Numbered from the stretch's first letter, positions 1-8,568 are shown. The stretch is DNA of 64,000 nt from Alphaproteobacteria bacterium (GCA_018823745.1 JAHJHR010000016.1:124001-188000); one strand, 5' to 3'. Program-made: numbers and translations. The notes: generated by a model from the letters alone, not told the origin.

Positions 1-1
1 G

Positions 2-235
2 TTCGACCGGCCGAAAGCCGGCTTTTCCGTGCCCATCGATGCCTGGCTGCGCGGCCCCTTGCGCGACTGGGCGGAGAGCCTGCTGTCAGCCGAGGCGCTG
101 TCGAAGGACGGGCTATTGCAGGAACAGCCGATCCGCAGCGCCTGGCGCATCCATCAGGCCGGCCAGCGCGATCTTGGCGGCCAGCTCTGGCCGGTGCTGA
201 TGCTCCAGGCCTGGCGGCAGCGCTGGAACCAGTGA
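2..235 (+). CDS. asnB: asparagine synthetase (glutamine-hydrolysing), C-terminal fragment
   Basis: The reading frame is open from the left edge and stops at 233-235, so only about the last 77 codons are present. The visible segment [16 protein letters not shown] and the following LRDWAESLL match the end of the synthetase domain of the AsnB family, which makes Asn or amidates related substrates using glutamine and ATP. The N-terminal amidotransferase domain lies outside the window. AsnB-like proteins also occur in polysaccharide or peptide gene clusters, so housekeeping asparagine synthesis is not assured. The family assignment rests on this one conserved stretch. Confidence 0.8.
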   Translation, partial: FDRPKAGFSVPIDAWLRGPLRDWAESLLSAEALSKDGLLQEQPIRSAWRIHQAGQRDLGGQLWPVLMLQAWRQRWNQ

Positions 236-242
236 GACGCGA

Positions 243-776
243 TTAGCGCCCGAAAAGAGCGTCAGTCGGCATCGAATAGGTCAGCACCACGGATTCAGTG
301 CCGGGATTGCTGTCGCCCAGACCGGCATTGGAAATATGATGCACGGCAAGGCCAAGGCGCGAGCGGTTGTCGAAGCGATAGGCGAGCTCCAGCCCGGTGC
401 GGAACTCGACGGTATGGCCCAGATCCTTGCCATCGCCATCGTGATAGGCACCGACAGCCGCGCTCGGGATCAGCACCACCCGCTGGCCGAGGGGGATATC
501 CACGCCAAGGCCGACATAGCCGTAGACCGCTTCGTCCGTGGTCGCCATGACGCCGATGAAGGGGGTGAATATCCAAAGCTTGCTGGCTTCTGAGAAGCGA
601 TACTCGGCCCGGAATTCACCGGCGGTAAAATCGTCATTTACATCATAGGCGCCGGCGGACAACGCCAGAAAGGCCGGCTCCTCCGCCTTCGCGGCGCCAG
701 CAGAAACACCCAGCCCCAACCCCAGGACGGCTGCTGCCGCCCACGACAAAACACCCCGCAAACTGGTACGCGTCAT
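243..776 (-). CDS. PagL-like lipid A 3-O-deacylase (acyloxyacyl hydrolase family)
   Basis: A 177-residue outer membrane protein with an N-terminal signal peptide (hydrophobic residues about 8-28, cleavage near AKA-EE) and alternating beta-strand sequence to a short C-terminus, as expected of an 8-stranded barrel. His147, Ser149 and Glu161 have the same spacing (H-x-S, then E 14 residues after H) as the catalytic triad of Pseudomonas PagL, and the Asn after the Ser is also kept. PagL removes the 3-O-linked acyl chain from lipid A at the outer membrane. The neighbouring genes do not belong to lipid A metabolism. The family is convincing; activity is inferred from the triad. Confidence 0.8.
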   Translation of the reverse strand: MTRTSLRGVLSWAAAAVLGLGLGVSAGAAKAEEPAFLALSAGAYDVNDDFTAGEFRAEYRFSEASKLWIFTPFIGVMATTDEAVYGYVGLGVDIPLGQRVVLIPSAAVGAYHDGDGKDLGHTVEFRTGLELAYRFDNRSRLGLAVHHISNAGLGDSNPGTESVVLTYSMPTDALFGR

Positions 777-878
777 GACGGCCCCTCCCTACTGTTGGCC
801 ATCATGTCCCAGACAACAGCCAACCCCTTGGTATAGCGCATAATACTCACACGGAACCGCCGCGCAAGCATGCCGTTT

Positions 879-1841
879 TCAACGCAGTGACTGGGCCATG
901 GCCCGCGTTGCCTCGACCAGGGCCGAGCGGATGCCCGGCTCCATCGCCGAATGCCCGGCATCGGGGATGATGCAGTAACGCGCCTCCGGCCAGGCCTCGG
1001 CCAGCGCGTCGGCGGTGATGATCGGGCAGACCATGTCGTAGCGGCCCTGCACGATGATCGCCGGCAGGGCACGGATGCGGTCGATCCGGCGCAGCATTTC
1101 CGTGCCGTCAAGGAAGCAGCCATTGACGAAGTAATGCGCCTCGATACGCGCCATGCCCAGCGCGTGGCGCTCCTCGGAAAAGCTGCCGACAAGCGCCGGA
1201 TTGGGCAGCAGAGTGGAACACGAGCCTTCATAGACGCTCCAGGCGCGGGCGGCCGGCATATGCACGGCCGGGTCGGGATCGACCAGCCGCCGGTGATAGG
1301 CCGCCAGCAGGTCACCGCGCTCCGCTTCCGGCAGATACCCGGCGAAAGCCGACCAGGTCTCCGGGAAAACCGTGCGGATGCCATAAAGGAACCAGTCGAT
1401 TTCCGCCGGCCGCCCCAGGAAAATACCCCGCAGTACAAAGCCCAGGCAGGCCTCCGGATGGGCCAGGCCATAGGCCAGCGCCAGGGTTGATCCCCAGGAC
1501 CCGCCGAAGACCAGCCAGCGGTCGATCTCCAGCCGGCGGCGCAGCATCTCCAGATCGGCGATCAGATGCGCCGTGGTGTTATCGGCAAGGCTGCCCAGCG
1601 GGGTCGAGCGGCCGGCACCGCGCTGGTCAAGAATCACGATCCGATAAACAGCGGGATCGAAGAACCGGCGATGCACCGGCGCAGCGCCGGAGCCCGGCCC
1701 GCCATGCAGGAAGACGACCGGGATACCGTCGCGGTGGCCGCTCTGCTCCCAATACAGCGTGTGGCCGCCGCCCACCGGCAGCATGCCGGTGTCGAAAGGC
1801 TCAATCTCCGGATAGAGCGGCGTATCATGGTCGAGCGGCAT
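879..1841 (-). CDS. pip: proline iminopeptidase (alpha/beta hydrolase)
   Basis: A 320-residue cytoplasmic serine peptidase that releases N-terminal proline from peptides. It carries the family oxyanion-hole motif HGGPGSG (residues 46-52) and the nucleophile elbow GGSWGS with Ser115. The acid residue lies in QGRYDMV and the catalytic His in DAGHSA near the C-terminus. The start at 1841 was chosen because MPLDHDTPLYP is typical of the family N-terminus; an upstream in-frame ATG at 1889 would add 16 atypical residues. It is divergent from the nuclease-like gene at 1939, with about 100 bp between them. Confidence 0.88.
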   Translation of the reverse strand: MPLDHDTPLYPEIEPFDTGMLPVGGGHTLYWEQSGHRDGIPVVFLHGGPGSGAAPVHRRFFDPAVYRIVILDQRGAGRSTPLGSLADNTTAHLIADLEMLRRRLEIDRWLVFGGSWGSTLALAYGLAHPEACLGFVLRGIFLGRPAEIDWFLYGIRTVFPETWSAFAGYLPEAERGDLLAAYHRRLVDPDPAVHMPAARAWSVYEGSCSTLLPNPALVGSFSEERHALGMARIEAHYFVNGCFLDGTEMLRRIDRIRALPAIIVQGRYDMVCPIITADALAEAWPEARYCIIPDAGHSAMEPGIRSALVEATRAMAQSLR

Positions 1842-1938
1842 GGCGGCACCTGGTTGCGACAGACAAGCCGATGGGACGACGCCCGGCACCCTGCGTCAAG
1901 AGGGCGAGCCAGGGTTGTTTTTACCAGCGCTTTGCCGC

Positions 1939-2721
1939 ATGTCTCGGATCATGATGCTGCGCCTTGCCCTGCTGCTCCTTCTGCTGCTGCCCCTGCCTGC
2001 CCAGGCGGAGCTGGTGCGCGACGGGGTGGCGCGGGTGACGTCCGTGGTCGATGGCGACACGCTGCTGCTGGACACCGGGCGGGAGGTCCGGCTGGTCGGC
2101 TTGCAGGCGCCGAAATTGCCGCTGGGCCGGCGCAATTTCCAGAGCTGGCCATTGGCCGAAGACGCCAAGGCCGCGCTGGAGGAACTGACGCAAGACCGCG
2201 CCCTTGCCCTGTCCTATGGCGGCGCGCGGCAGGACAGGCACAATCGTCTGCTGGCGCATCTGCACCGCAGCGAGGACGGGCTGTGGATTCAGGGCGAGAT
2301 GCTGCGCCGGGGCATGGCGCGGGTCTACAGCTTCCCCGACAACCGTGCCGTGGTGGGCCAGATGCTGGCGCTGGAGCGCGCGGCCAGGGCAGCGCGGCGG
2401 GGTATATGGGGACACCCCTATTACCGCGTGCTCGATCACACCGAAGCCGGCCGCTTCATCGACAGCTTCCAGCTCGTCGAGGGCCGGGTTTTAGCGGCGC
2501 AACGGCGGGGAAATCGCGCCTACCTTAATTTTGACGCAGATTGGCGGTCTGATTTCACCGTGGCGCTGGATAATCGCGCGCTCAGGCTGTTCGAGCAGGC
2601 TGGAATTGACCCGACCGAAATGGCGGGAAAAAAAATCCGGATCAGAGGCTGGCTGAAATCGTTTAACGGACCAGCGATAGACGCCACCCATCCGGAACAA
2701 ATAGAGGTGCTGGACGAATGA
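1939..2721 (+). CDS. exported thermonuclease-fold (SNase-like) protein with altered active site
   Basis: A 260-residue protein with a leucine-rich signal peptide (about residues 5-22) followed by a staphylococcal nuclease fold (about 27-150) and a C-terminal extension of roughly 90 residues that looks OB-like. The metal-site DGDT (37-40) and the arginines equivalent to SNase Arg35 (Arg50) and Arg87 (in DRHNR) are present. The loop that carries Asp40 and Glu43 in SNase reads QAPK instead of DTPE, so a metal ligand and the general base are missing. It overlaps the next gene by 4 bases (ATGA), so the two are probably co-translated. The start at 1939 gives a clean signal peptide. Confidence 0.75.
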   Translation: MSRIMMLRLALLLLLLLPLPAQAELVRDGVARVTSVVDGDTLLLDTGREVRLVGLQAPKLPLGRRNFQSWPLAEDAKAALEELTQDRALALSYGGARQDRHNRLLAHLHRSEDGLWIQGEMLRRGMARVYSFPDNRAVVGQMLALERAARAARRGIWGHPYYRVLDHTEAGRFIDSFQLVEGRVLAAQRRGNRAYLNFDADWRSDFTVALDNRALRLFEQAGIDPTEMAGKKIRIRGWLKSFNGPAIDATHPEQIEVLDE

Positions 2722-4208
2722 CCCTGAGACAGAATTTCCCCGCTGCCCGAGTCTCCCGCCTGCTGGCTGTCGGCGCCGTGCTCGGCCTCACGGCAGCTTT
2801 GCCGGCCTGTTCAACCAACCCGGCCACCGGCGCGCAGCAATTTGCCGGTCTGATGTCGCCGCAGCAGGAAAAGCAGGTCGGCGACGAGCAGCACGCTCAG
2901 GTCATGGCCCAGTTCGGCGGGGCCTATGACAATCAGCAGGTCGCCAGCTATGTGAACCAGATGGGCCAGACCCTGGCCGGGCAATCGGAGATGCCGGATC
3001 TGACCTTCACCTTCACCGTGCTGGATTCGCCCGTCATCAACGCCTTTGCCCTGCCCGGCGGCTATGTCTATGTGACGCGCGGTCTGGTCGCGCTGGCCGA
3101 GAACGAGGCGGAGCTGGCCGGCGTGGTTGCGCATGAGATCGGCCATGTCACTGCCCGCCACTCGGCGGTGCGTTACAGCCAGAGCGCCGTTGCCGGCGTC
3201 GGCGTGGCCCTGCTCGGTGTGCTGACCGGCTCCAGCGAATTGGCAAATGTCGCCGGCTATGGCGCGCAGGCCTATCTGCAGAGCTATTCGCGCGGCCAGG
3301 AATTCGAGGCCGATACGCTGGGCGTGCGCTATCTGACACGCGCCGGCTATGCCCCCGATGCGATGGCCAGCTTCCTCAGCAAGCTTGACCAGCATTCCCG
3401 CCTGCAGGCACAGCTCGCTGGCAAATCGCCGGATGTCGTTGACCAGACCAACATTATGGCGACGCATCCGCGCACGCTGGATCGCGTTCAGGCCGCCCAG
3501 GAGGCAGCCGGCGTCGCCGCCGTCGCCAATCCCCGTATCGGCCGCGACACCCATCTGGCCCGGATCGATGGCATGCTCTATGGCGAGAATCCGAAGCAGG
3601 GCTTCGTGCGCGGCCAGGAGTTCATCCATCCTGACCTCAGATTCCGTTTCACCGTGCCTGAGGGCTATACGATGGTGAACGGCCAGACCCAGGTGCAGGC
3701 AACCGGGCCGAACGGTGCCAGCATCGTTTTCGACCTGAACAAGGCCCAGGGCAATCCGGCCCCGCGTGATTATCTGGCCGCCTGGGGCAAGACGCTCCAG
3801 ATCTCCGGCATCGAACAGATCGACGTGAACGGCCTGCAAGGCGCCACCGGGGCGGCCCGGGCCAACACCAATCGCGGCCCGGCCGATGTGCGGCTGGTGG
3901 CGATTGCCGCCGGCGATGGCAGCTTCTATCGCTTCGCCTTCATCACCCCGCCGCAATCGACGCAGCAGCTTTCTGCCGGTCTGCGTGAGACCACCTACAG
4001 CTTGCGCCGCCTGAGCGCGTCCGAGGCCGGGTCGGTGAAGCCGCAGCGCCTGGATATCTACCGCGTCCGCCAGGGCGATACCGCCGCCCGGCTGGCGGCC
4101 CGCATGCCGGCCGGCCCGCTGGCCGAGCAGCGCTTCGCCGTGCTGAACGGCCTGGAGCCCGGGCAGAATCCCGCCGTGGGCAGTTCGGTCAAGCTGGTCG
4201 TCGAGTAA
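2718..4208 (+). CDS. M48 family zinc metalloprotease lipoprotein
   Basis: A 496-residue periplasmic protease of the M48/BepA type. A lipobox ends at Cys31 (ALPAC), predicting a lipid-anchored protein. The zinc motif is HEIGH at 139-143, with the third ligand in a later E-x-x-x-D segment near 195-199 (EFEAD). The region from about 290 onwards is a separate domain, and the last 50 residues (RVRQGDTAARLA...) resemble a LysM-like peptidoglycan-binding unit, a layout seen in alphaproteobacterial M48 proteins. The likely role is turnover or quality control of outer membrane proteins, inferred from the family. It starts inside the stop of the preceding nuclease-like gene. Confidence 0.87.
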   Translation: MTLRQNFPAARVSRLLAVGAVLGLTAALPACSTNPATGAQQFAGLMSPQQEKQVGDEQHAQVMAQFGGAYDNQQVASYVNQMGQTLAGQSEMPDLTFTFTVLDSPVINAFALPGGYVYVTRGLVALAENEAELAGVVAHEIGHVTARHSAVRYSQSAVAGVGVALLGVLTGSSELANVAGYGAQAYLQSYSRGQEFEADTLGVRYLTRAGYAPDAMASFLSKLDQHSRLQAQLAGKSPDVVDQTNIMATHPRTLDRVQAAQEAAGVAAVANPRIGRDTHLARIDGMLYGENPKQGFVRGQEFIHPDLRFRFTVPEGYTMVNGQTQVQATGPNGASIVFDLNKAQGNPAPRDYLAAWGKTLQISGIEQIDVNGLQGATGAARANTNRGPADVRLVAIAAGDGSFYRFAFITPPQSTQQLSAGLRETTYSLRRLSASEAGSVKPQRLDIYRVRQGDTAARLAARMPAGPLAEQRFAVLNGLEPGQNPAVGSSVKLVVE

Positions 4209-4212
4209 CCCC

Positions 4213-4560
4213 CTAGCCGCCAGGCGCCGCCCGAAGATCGGGCGGCGTTTCGGCGCGCCGGTGCATCCCGTAATCACGCAGCACCGAGGCAACCCGCAGC
4301 CTGTAATCGCTGAAGATGCCGCCCCGCCCCAGCGCCTGCGCCGCGCGGTGTTCTTCCATGCGCCGCCAGGTGATCACCGCCGCCTCATCGCGCCAGAAGG
4401 ACAGCGACAGCAGCTTGCCGGGCTGGGTCAGGCTCTCGAACCGCTCAATGCTCAGGAAGCCGTCTATGCCGTCGAGCAGCGGCCGAAGCTCGGCAGCGCT
4501 GTCGAGATAGGCCAGCCGGCGCCCCGGCGCCGGCTCAACCTCAAAGATGACGGCGATCAC
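4213..4560 (-). CDS. antibiotic biosynthesis monooxygenase (ABM) domain protein
   Basis: A 115-residue single-domain protein with the dimeric alpha/beta-barrel pattern of ABM proteins: strand [10 protein letters not shown], helix, then strands around FLSIERFES and [10 protein letters not shown], and the W-R-x-x-x-E-H segment (residues about 66-72). Members range from monooxygenases to haem-degrading or stress proteins, so no substrate can be named. Its start overlaps the stop of the NIPSNAP-like gene by 4 bases, so the two form an operon. It converges on the M48 protease gene with only 4 bases between stops. Confidence 0.7.
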   Translation of the reverse strand: MIAVIFEVEPAPGRRLAYLDSAAELRPLLDGIDGFLSIERFESLTQPGKLLSLSFWRDEAAVITWRRMEEHRAAQALGRGGIFSDYRLRVASVLRDYGMHRRAETPPDLRAAPGG

Positions 4561-4883
4561 TGCCCATCCTCCACAGGGGCCTCAACAGGCACCAGGAAGC
4601 TCCGCTCCTCGCTTAGGATGAAGCGCAGTTCCTGCGCCATGCGGAAATTCGCCGCGCCCGCCGGATCGGTCTTCAGCCGGGCGCGATAGGCCTCGTACGC
4701 GGCCAGGCTGTCGAAGGAGATCATCGCCATCGCGATGTTGTTGGTTCCCTCATGCGGCAGGAAATAGCCCAGAAGCCGGCCGCCACAGGCCGGGATGATG
4801 GTCAGCCAGTTGCGCGCATAGGCCTCGAACGCATCGCGCTGGAACGGGTCGATCACATAGCGGATGCAGCAGGTCACGGTCAT
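4557..4883 (-). CDS. NIPSNAP family protein
   Basis: A 108-residue protein with a ferredoxin-like fold. [21 protein letters not shown], a Gly-rich turn, then a strand near [10 protein letters not shown], and the Y-E-A-Y-R-A-R-L helix are characteristic of NIPSNAP proteins. Its biochemical role is unknown. It is the first gene of a two-gene operon with the ABM protein, the same fold superfamily. The operon diverges from an ArsR-type regulator across about 80 bases, so that regulator is its probable controller. The start at 4883 is preferred over the ATG four codons upstream because the conserved strand begins there. Confidence 0.72.
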   Translation of the reverse strand: MTVTCCIRYVIDPFQRDAFEAYARNWLTIIPACGGRLLGYFLPHEGTNNIAMAMISFDSLAAYEAYRARLKTDPAGAANFRMAQELRFILSEERSFLVPVEAPVEDGQ

Positions 4884-4962
4884 TTTTCTCTCCAATAAGC
4901 GGTATCGACTGGCCGGAGAGTAGCGGCTTGCCTGACGTGAATGCTTCGGCTAGCATCGAAGT

Positions 4963-5643
4963 ATGAAAACAGGTCCCGATATCGCGCTTGTCGCTGCCCT
5001 GCTGGGCGACCCCGCCCGCGCCAACATGCTGACGGCCCTGACTGCCGGGCAGGCGCTGACGGCGGGGGAGCTGGCGGCCCAGGCCGGCGTGACCGCGCAG
5101 ACCGCCAGCTCGCATCTGGCAAAGCTGGAGGCAGGCGGCCTCATAACCCTGCGACGGCAGGGCCGGCATCGTTATTTCGCTTTGTCCGGGCCGGATGTGG
5201 CGGCGGTTCTGGAGGGGCTGATGGGGCTGGCGCTCCGCGCCGGCCATCAGCGCACCCGCACCGGCCCGAAGGAACCGGCGCTGCGCGAGGCGCGCATCTG
5301 CTACGACCATCTGGCCGGCGACAGGGGAGTCGAACTTCTGGATGCGATGATCGGGCGCAAGCTGATCGCAGAGCACGGGGAGACGCTGGAGCTGACGCCC
5401 TCGGGCCAGCACTTCGTCCGTGATTTCGGCATCGATCTGGCCAGAATCGACAATTCGCGCCGGCCGCTGTGCAAAAGCTGCCTGGATTGGAGCGTGCGGC
5501 GCAGCCATCTTGCCGGCGCGCTGGGTGCTGCCCTGCTGACCCGGTTCCAAGCGCTGGGCTGGGCCCGGCAGGTCACCGGCACCCGGATCATCCACTTTAC
5601 CCCGGCCGGGCTGAAAGATTTCCGGCGGGTCTTTCCAGCCTGA
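4963..5643 (+). CDS. ArsR-family winged-helix transcriptional regulator
   Basis: A 226-residue DNA-binding protein. The N-terminal 90 residues hold a classic ArsR winged helix: LLGDPARANMLTAL, the recognition segment GVTAQTASSHLAKLE, then the wing LRRQGRHRYFAL. The long C-terminal part (about 100-226) includes CKSCLDW (two Cys) and ends with an R-x-x-H-F-T-P-A-G strand; this layout is known in a subclass of ArsR proteins of about 220 residues. It is divergent from the NIPSNAP/ABM operon and probably represses it. The inducing signal cannot be read from the sequence. Confidence 0.82.
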   Translation: MKTGPDIALVAALLGDPARANMLTALTAGQALTAGELAAQAGVTAQTASSHLAKLEAGGLITLRRQGRHRYFALSGPDVAAVLEGLMGLALRAGHQRTRTGPKEPALREARICYDHLAGDRGVELLDAMIGRKLIAEHGETLELTPSGQHFVRDFGIDLARIDNSRRPLCKSCLDWSVRRSHLAGALGAALLTRFQALGWARQVTGTRIIHFTPAGLKDFRRVFPA

Positions 5644-5667
5644 AAAAAAGGGCGTCCGAAGACGCCC
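5643..5667 (-). terminator. intrinsic terminator of rpoH
   Basis: On the minus strand a 7-bp perfect stem (GGGCGTC/GACGCCC) closed by a TTCG tetraloop is followed directly by a run of seven T. It lies 34 bases after the rpoH stop and overlaps the stop codon of the convergent ArsR gene. Confidence 0.85.
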
Positions 5668-5700
5668 TTGTGAGGATATCGAGGGGAAACCTGGATAGCG

Positions 5701-6585
5701 TCAGTCCTCGATGAACAATTCATCGGGGCTGGAGACATTGCGCATCATCGAGACGCGCAGCTTGTTCATGGCCCGGCTTTCCAGCTGACGCACGCGCTCC
5801 TTGGAGACGCCGAGTTCGCGGCCCAGCTCCTCCAGCGTCGCGCCGTCATCGACCAGCCGGCGGCGCTCGATGATGACCCGCTCGCGCGGCGACAGATCGG
5901 ACAGCGCCTCGGCCAGCCATTTCGAGCGGCTGGCGGAATCGCGCAGGCCGGTGACGACAAGATCGGGGGTCGGACGCTGGTCCGGCAGGAAATCCTGCCA
6001 GCTATCGTCACCGGCCTCGGCAATCGGGGCGTTCAGCGACTGGTCGCCGCCACCCAGGCGCACTTCCATGGATTCGACTTCCTGAAGGCTGACCTTCAGT
6101 TCCTTCGCCACTTTGAGGCGGGCATCCTGGCTCATGGCGCCGGCATTGATGTCGTTGATCTTCGCGCGCAGCCGCCGCAGGTTGAAGAAGAGTGATTTCT
6201 GCGCCGCCGTGGTGCCGGTGCGCACGATCGACCAGTTACGCAGGATGTAATCCTGTATGGCCGAGCGAATCCACCAGGTGGCGTAGGTCGAGAAGCGCAC
6301 CTCGCGATCCGGCTCGAAGCGGGCCGCTGCCTGCATCAGGCCGACATTTCCCTCCTGCACCAGATCGCCCATCGGCAGGCCGTAATTGCGGAAGCGCGAC
6401 GCGGTGGAGATCACCAGGCGGGTATAGGAGCGGACCAGTTCATGCAGGGCGCGTTCATCGCTCTTGTCACGCCAGCGCAGCGCCAGATCCTGTTCATGTT
6501 CGCGGCTCAGCAGAGGTTCCTTCATCGAGGTGCGGATGAAGGAAAGATTGGCGCGCTGTGTCTCCGGATCGTCGATATAAGCCAT
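5701..6585 (-). CDS. rpoH: RNA polymerase sigma-32 factor (heat shock)
   Basis: A 294-residue group 3 sigma factor directing RNA polymerase to heat-shock and other stress promoters. Region 2 is seen in the core-binding and -10 recognition stretch (DLVQEGNVGLMQAAARFEP, then FSTYATWWIR). The RpoH box reads QKSLFFNLRRLR, diagnostic for this subfamily. Region 4 ends in a helix-turn-helix (LEELGRELGVSKERVRQLE). Alphaproteobacteria often have two rpoH copies, and which paralogue this is cannot be told here. It is a single-gene unit with its own terminator. Confidence 0.93.
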   Translation of the reverse strand: MAYIDDPETQRANLSFIRTSMKEPLLSREHEQDLALRWRDKSDERALHELVRSYTRLVISTASRFRNYGLPMGDLVQEGNVGLMQAAARFEPDREVRFSTYATWWIRSAIQDYILRNWSIVRTGTTAAQKSLFFNLRRLRAKINDINAGAMSQDARLKVAKELKVSLQEVESMEVRLGGGDQSLNAPIAEAGDDSWQDFLPDQRPTPDLVVTGLRDSASRSKWLAEALSDLSPRERVIIERRRLVDDGATLEELGRELGVSKERVRQLESRAMNKLRVSMMRNVSSPDELFIED

Positions 6586-6760
6586 GTGCCGTATCCCCTC
6601 GCTGCGCAGGCGGACCTCGCAAGAAGCCGAGGGACCGATGCATGTCGCTGTCTACAAGGGAATACGCAGCGGGCTGGCCGGCGGATCACAGAAAATCCGG
6701 TGATTTGGAAAGAAATTTAGAGCGACTCAAAAAATCGCGCAGATTCAATGTATTAGAGAA

Positions 6761-7561
6761 TCAGCCTTCAACCCAGTCCAGGATGGCGCCGGATGAATCG
6801 AAGCAGGCCGCCGCCAGCGGGCCGCCGAAGCCGCAGCCGGCATCGATGGTCGCGGTGAACTCCCCCTCCGCCTGGCCGCCATGCGAGGGGTCGAAGCCGC
6901 GCACGACCCTGGCAAAGCCGGCATAGCTGCTGGTGATGCTGCCGAAGCGCCCGCCGCCCCACCAGAAACTGTCGCTCTGCGCGGTCAGCGGCCGGGACGG
7001 GTCGATGCCGGCATTGACGAAAAGCAGCCCGCCATCATCGCTATAGGCGGCCCGCTTCAGGCTGTTCAGCAATTTGCCATGGCCACCGCGGGCCTGCATC
7101 CGGGCGCGCAGCTGGCCGGTCCAGCGCGAAATGGCGACCGCCCCCTGGCGCGAGATGCCCAACGCTTCCTCCGCACTGCTGCCATAGGCCGCCAGCGTGC
7201 CCGCCAGCCCCTGATGCAGCATCCAGCCCAGCACTTCCGGCGGGCTGGGCGCGAATTGCAGTTGCAGCAGCTTGTCCCACATCTCTTCCTGATTGCCGCG
7301 CAGATAAGCGACATCGCAGGCAAAGGCGCGCGGTCGGGCAAGGAAAGCGATACGGAAGCGCAGCAATTCATCCATCGTCTCGGCCACGCGCTGGCCATGC
7401 CCGATCAGATTGCCGAGATAGACGAGCCGGTCGCCCTCAACCAGGCGCTCGGCGATCCGGTCATGTACGCCGGACAGCCGGCCGGCCTCGCCATGGATCG
7501 CCGCCACCGCCCAGACACGGGTGCCGCCCCGCAAGACGGCAAATTTCTCACGGTCGGTCAT
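6761..7561 (-). CDS. PPP-type metallophosphoesterase homologue lacking metal ligands
   Basis: A 266-residue protein whose order of motifs follows bacterial PPP/Ap4A-hydrolase-like phosphoesterases, but with key residues replaced. The first motif GDxHG reads AAIHG (residues 20-24), the second GDxxDRG reads GNLIGHG (50-56), and the third GNHE reads GNQE (89-92). Only the first-motif His and the GN of the third are kept, so metal-dependent hydrolysis is unlikely. The remaining length and the SDDGGLLFVNAGIDPSRPL segment still fit the fold. The start at 7561 matches the fold; a GTG at 7636 is possible. The role is unknown, perhaps binding or regulation. Confidence 0.6.
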   Translation of the reverse strand: MTDREKFAVLRGGTRVWAVAAIHGEAGRLSGVHDRIAERLVEGDRLVYLGNLIGHGQRVAETMDELLRFRIAFLARPRAFACDVAYLRGNQEEMWDKLLQLQFAPSPPEVLGWMLHQGLAGTLAAYGSSAEEALGISRQGAVAISRWTGQLRARMQARGGHGKLLNSLKRAAYSDDGGLLFVNAGIDPSRPLTAQSDSFWWGGGRFGSITSSYAGFARVVRGFDPSHGGQAEGEFTATIDAGCGFGGPLAAACFDSSGAILDWVEG

Positions 7562-7686
7562 GACGCTGTGTTCCAGTACAGGCGAAGTGGCTTGAGACGC
7601 AGGCTCGATACCGGTCAGGGTTTCTTCCTTTATCACGGATAAGTAACGAAAGGCGGCCCCTCCAGACGGTGCCGCAGATTGGACCA

Positions 7687-7733
7687 AAAGAAAAGGGGCG
7701 CCACCAGTGCATTTCTGCATTGGTGACACCCCC
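7687..7733 (-). terminator. intrinsic terminator downstream of carD
   Basis: A long imperfect stem of about 17 bp with a four-base loop (inner arms TGCA...TGCA, outer arms GGGG...CCCC) is followed on the minus strand by TTTTCTTTT. It sits about 50 bases after the carD stop. Confidence 0.75.
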
Positions 7734-7781
7734 TATTGATACCTAAACGTCGAAACCCACCAAATGATCCCGAAAACAGGA

Positions 7782-8279
7782 TCAGGCGGCGCTCATCATC
7801 TCCTCAAGGCGCTGGGCGGCGGCCTCGGGATCAATGCTTTCTATGGCGGCGAATTCCCGGGCCAGGCGGTCCAGGGCGGCCTGATACATCTGGCGCTCGC
7901 TATAGGACTGATCGGGCTGGGCGGCGCTGCGGTGCAGGTCGCGGACGACCTCCGCGATGGAAGCCGGATCGCCGGAATTGATCTTGGCTTCGTATTCCTG
8001 GGCGCGGCGGCTCCACATGGTGCGCCGCGCACGGCTCCGGCCCTTCAGCTTGGCCAGCGCGGTCTGCATCTGCTTCTTGCTGCTCAGCGCGCGCAGACCT
8101 GAGGTACCGGCCTTCGCAACCGGAACCCGCAGGGTCATCCGGTCCTTTTCGAAATCAATAACGAATACCTGCAACTCCGACCCGGCAATCGTCTGGGTCT
8201 CGCGACCGACGATCTGGCCAACGCCATGGGACGGGTACACCACGAACTCACCAGTATCGAACTCAATTTTTTTGGACAT
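7782..8279 (-). CDS. carD: CarD family transcriptional regulator
   Basis: A 165-residue protein that binds the RNA polymerase beta subunit and stabilises open complexes. The N-terminal RNAP-interacting Tudor-like domain shows FDTGEFVVYPSHGVGQIV (residues 5-22) and the basic strand MTLRVPVAKAGTSGLR. The C-terminal all-helical DNA-binding part contains W-S-R-R-A-Q-E-Y and the R-x-x-Y-x-x-A-x-x-R-L helices. The start at 8279 gives the standard N-terminus; a longer upstream reading has no family similarity. It is transcribed alone, with a terminator at its 3' side. Confidence 0.92.
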   Translation of the reverse strand: MSKKIEFDTGEFVVYPSHGVGQIVGRETQTIAGSELQVFVIDFEKDRMTLRVPVAKAGTSGLRALSSKKQMQTALAKLKGRSRARRTMWSRRAQEYEAKINSGDPASIAEVVRDLHRSAAQPDQSYSERQMYQAALDRLAREFAAIESIDPEAAAQRLEEMMSAA

Positions 8280-8510
8280 CGTCGTCAAACGTCCTTTCTT
8301 AAAAGCACGCCCCAGCAAAAGAAACGAAGGTCCCGCCCTTCGCGGCGCCGGAACGCCGCTGACCGATGAATCCCACAAGGGGTTGAAAACAGGAAAATAT
8401 CTGCAGCGCGAGAGGACGAAGCCCTCATCACAAAAAAACTTTAACACAAAAACGCTTTTATAGGTAGGAGAGTCGCGCAATCCGCCTATGCATGGCTAAA
8501 ACGCCAAGTA

Positions 8511-8536
8511 CCGCAACGGGCTTTTTGCCCGTGCGG
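8511..8536. other. stem-loop between carD upstream region and fdxA
   Basis: An imperfect inverted repeat (CCGCAACGGGC against GCCCGTGCGG, one bulged base) surrounds a loop of about five T. It lies about 35 bases downstream of the fdxA stop, on the side expected for a terminator, but no T-run follows it on the minus strand. It may mark the 3' end of fdxA mRNA. The rest of 8280-8510 is the AT-richer leader of carD, where no clear promoter could be assigned. Confidence 0.45.
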
Positions 8537-8568
8537 CTGGCTGTTCAGTCGGCCTCTAGGTGCTGGGG

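Noticed and set aside
8280..8568. Possible small protein or RNA in the carD-fdxA gap
   Set aside because: Only a weak stem and AT-rich leader are seen; no frame with a ribosome site or a recognisable RNA structure.
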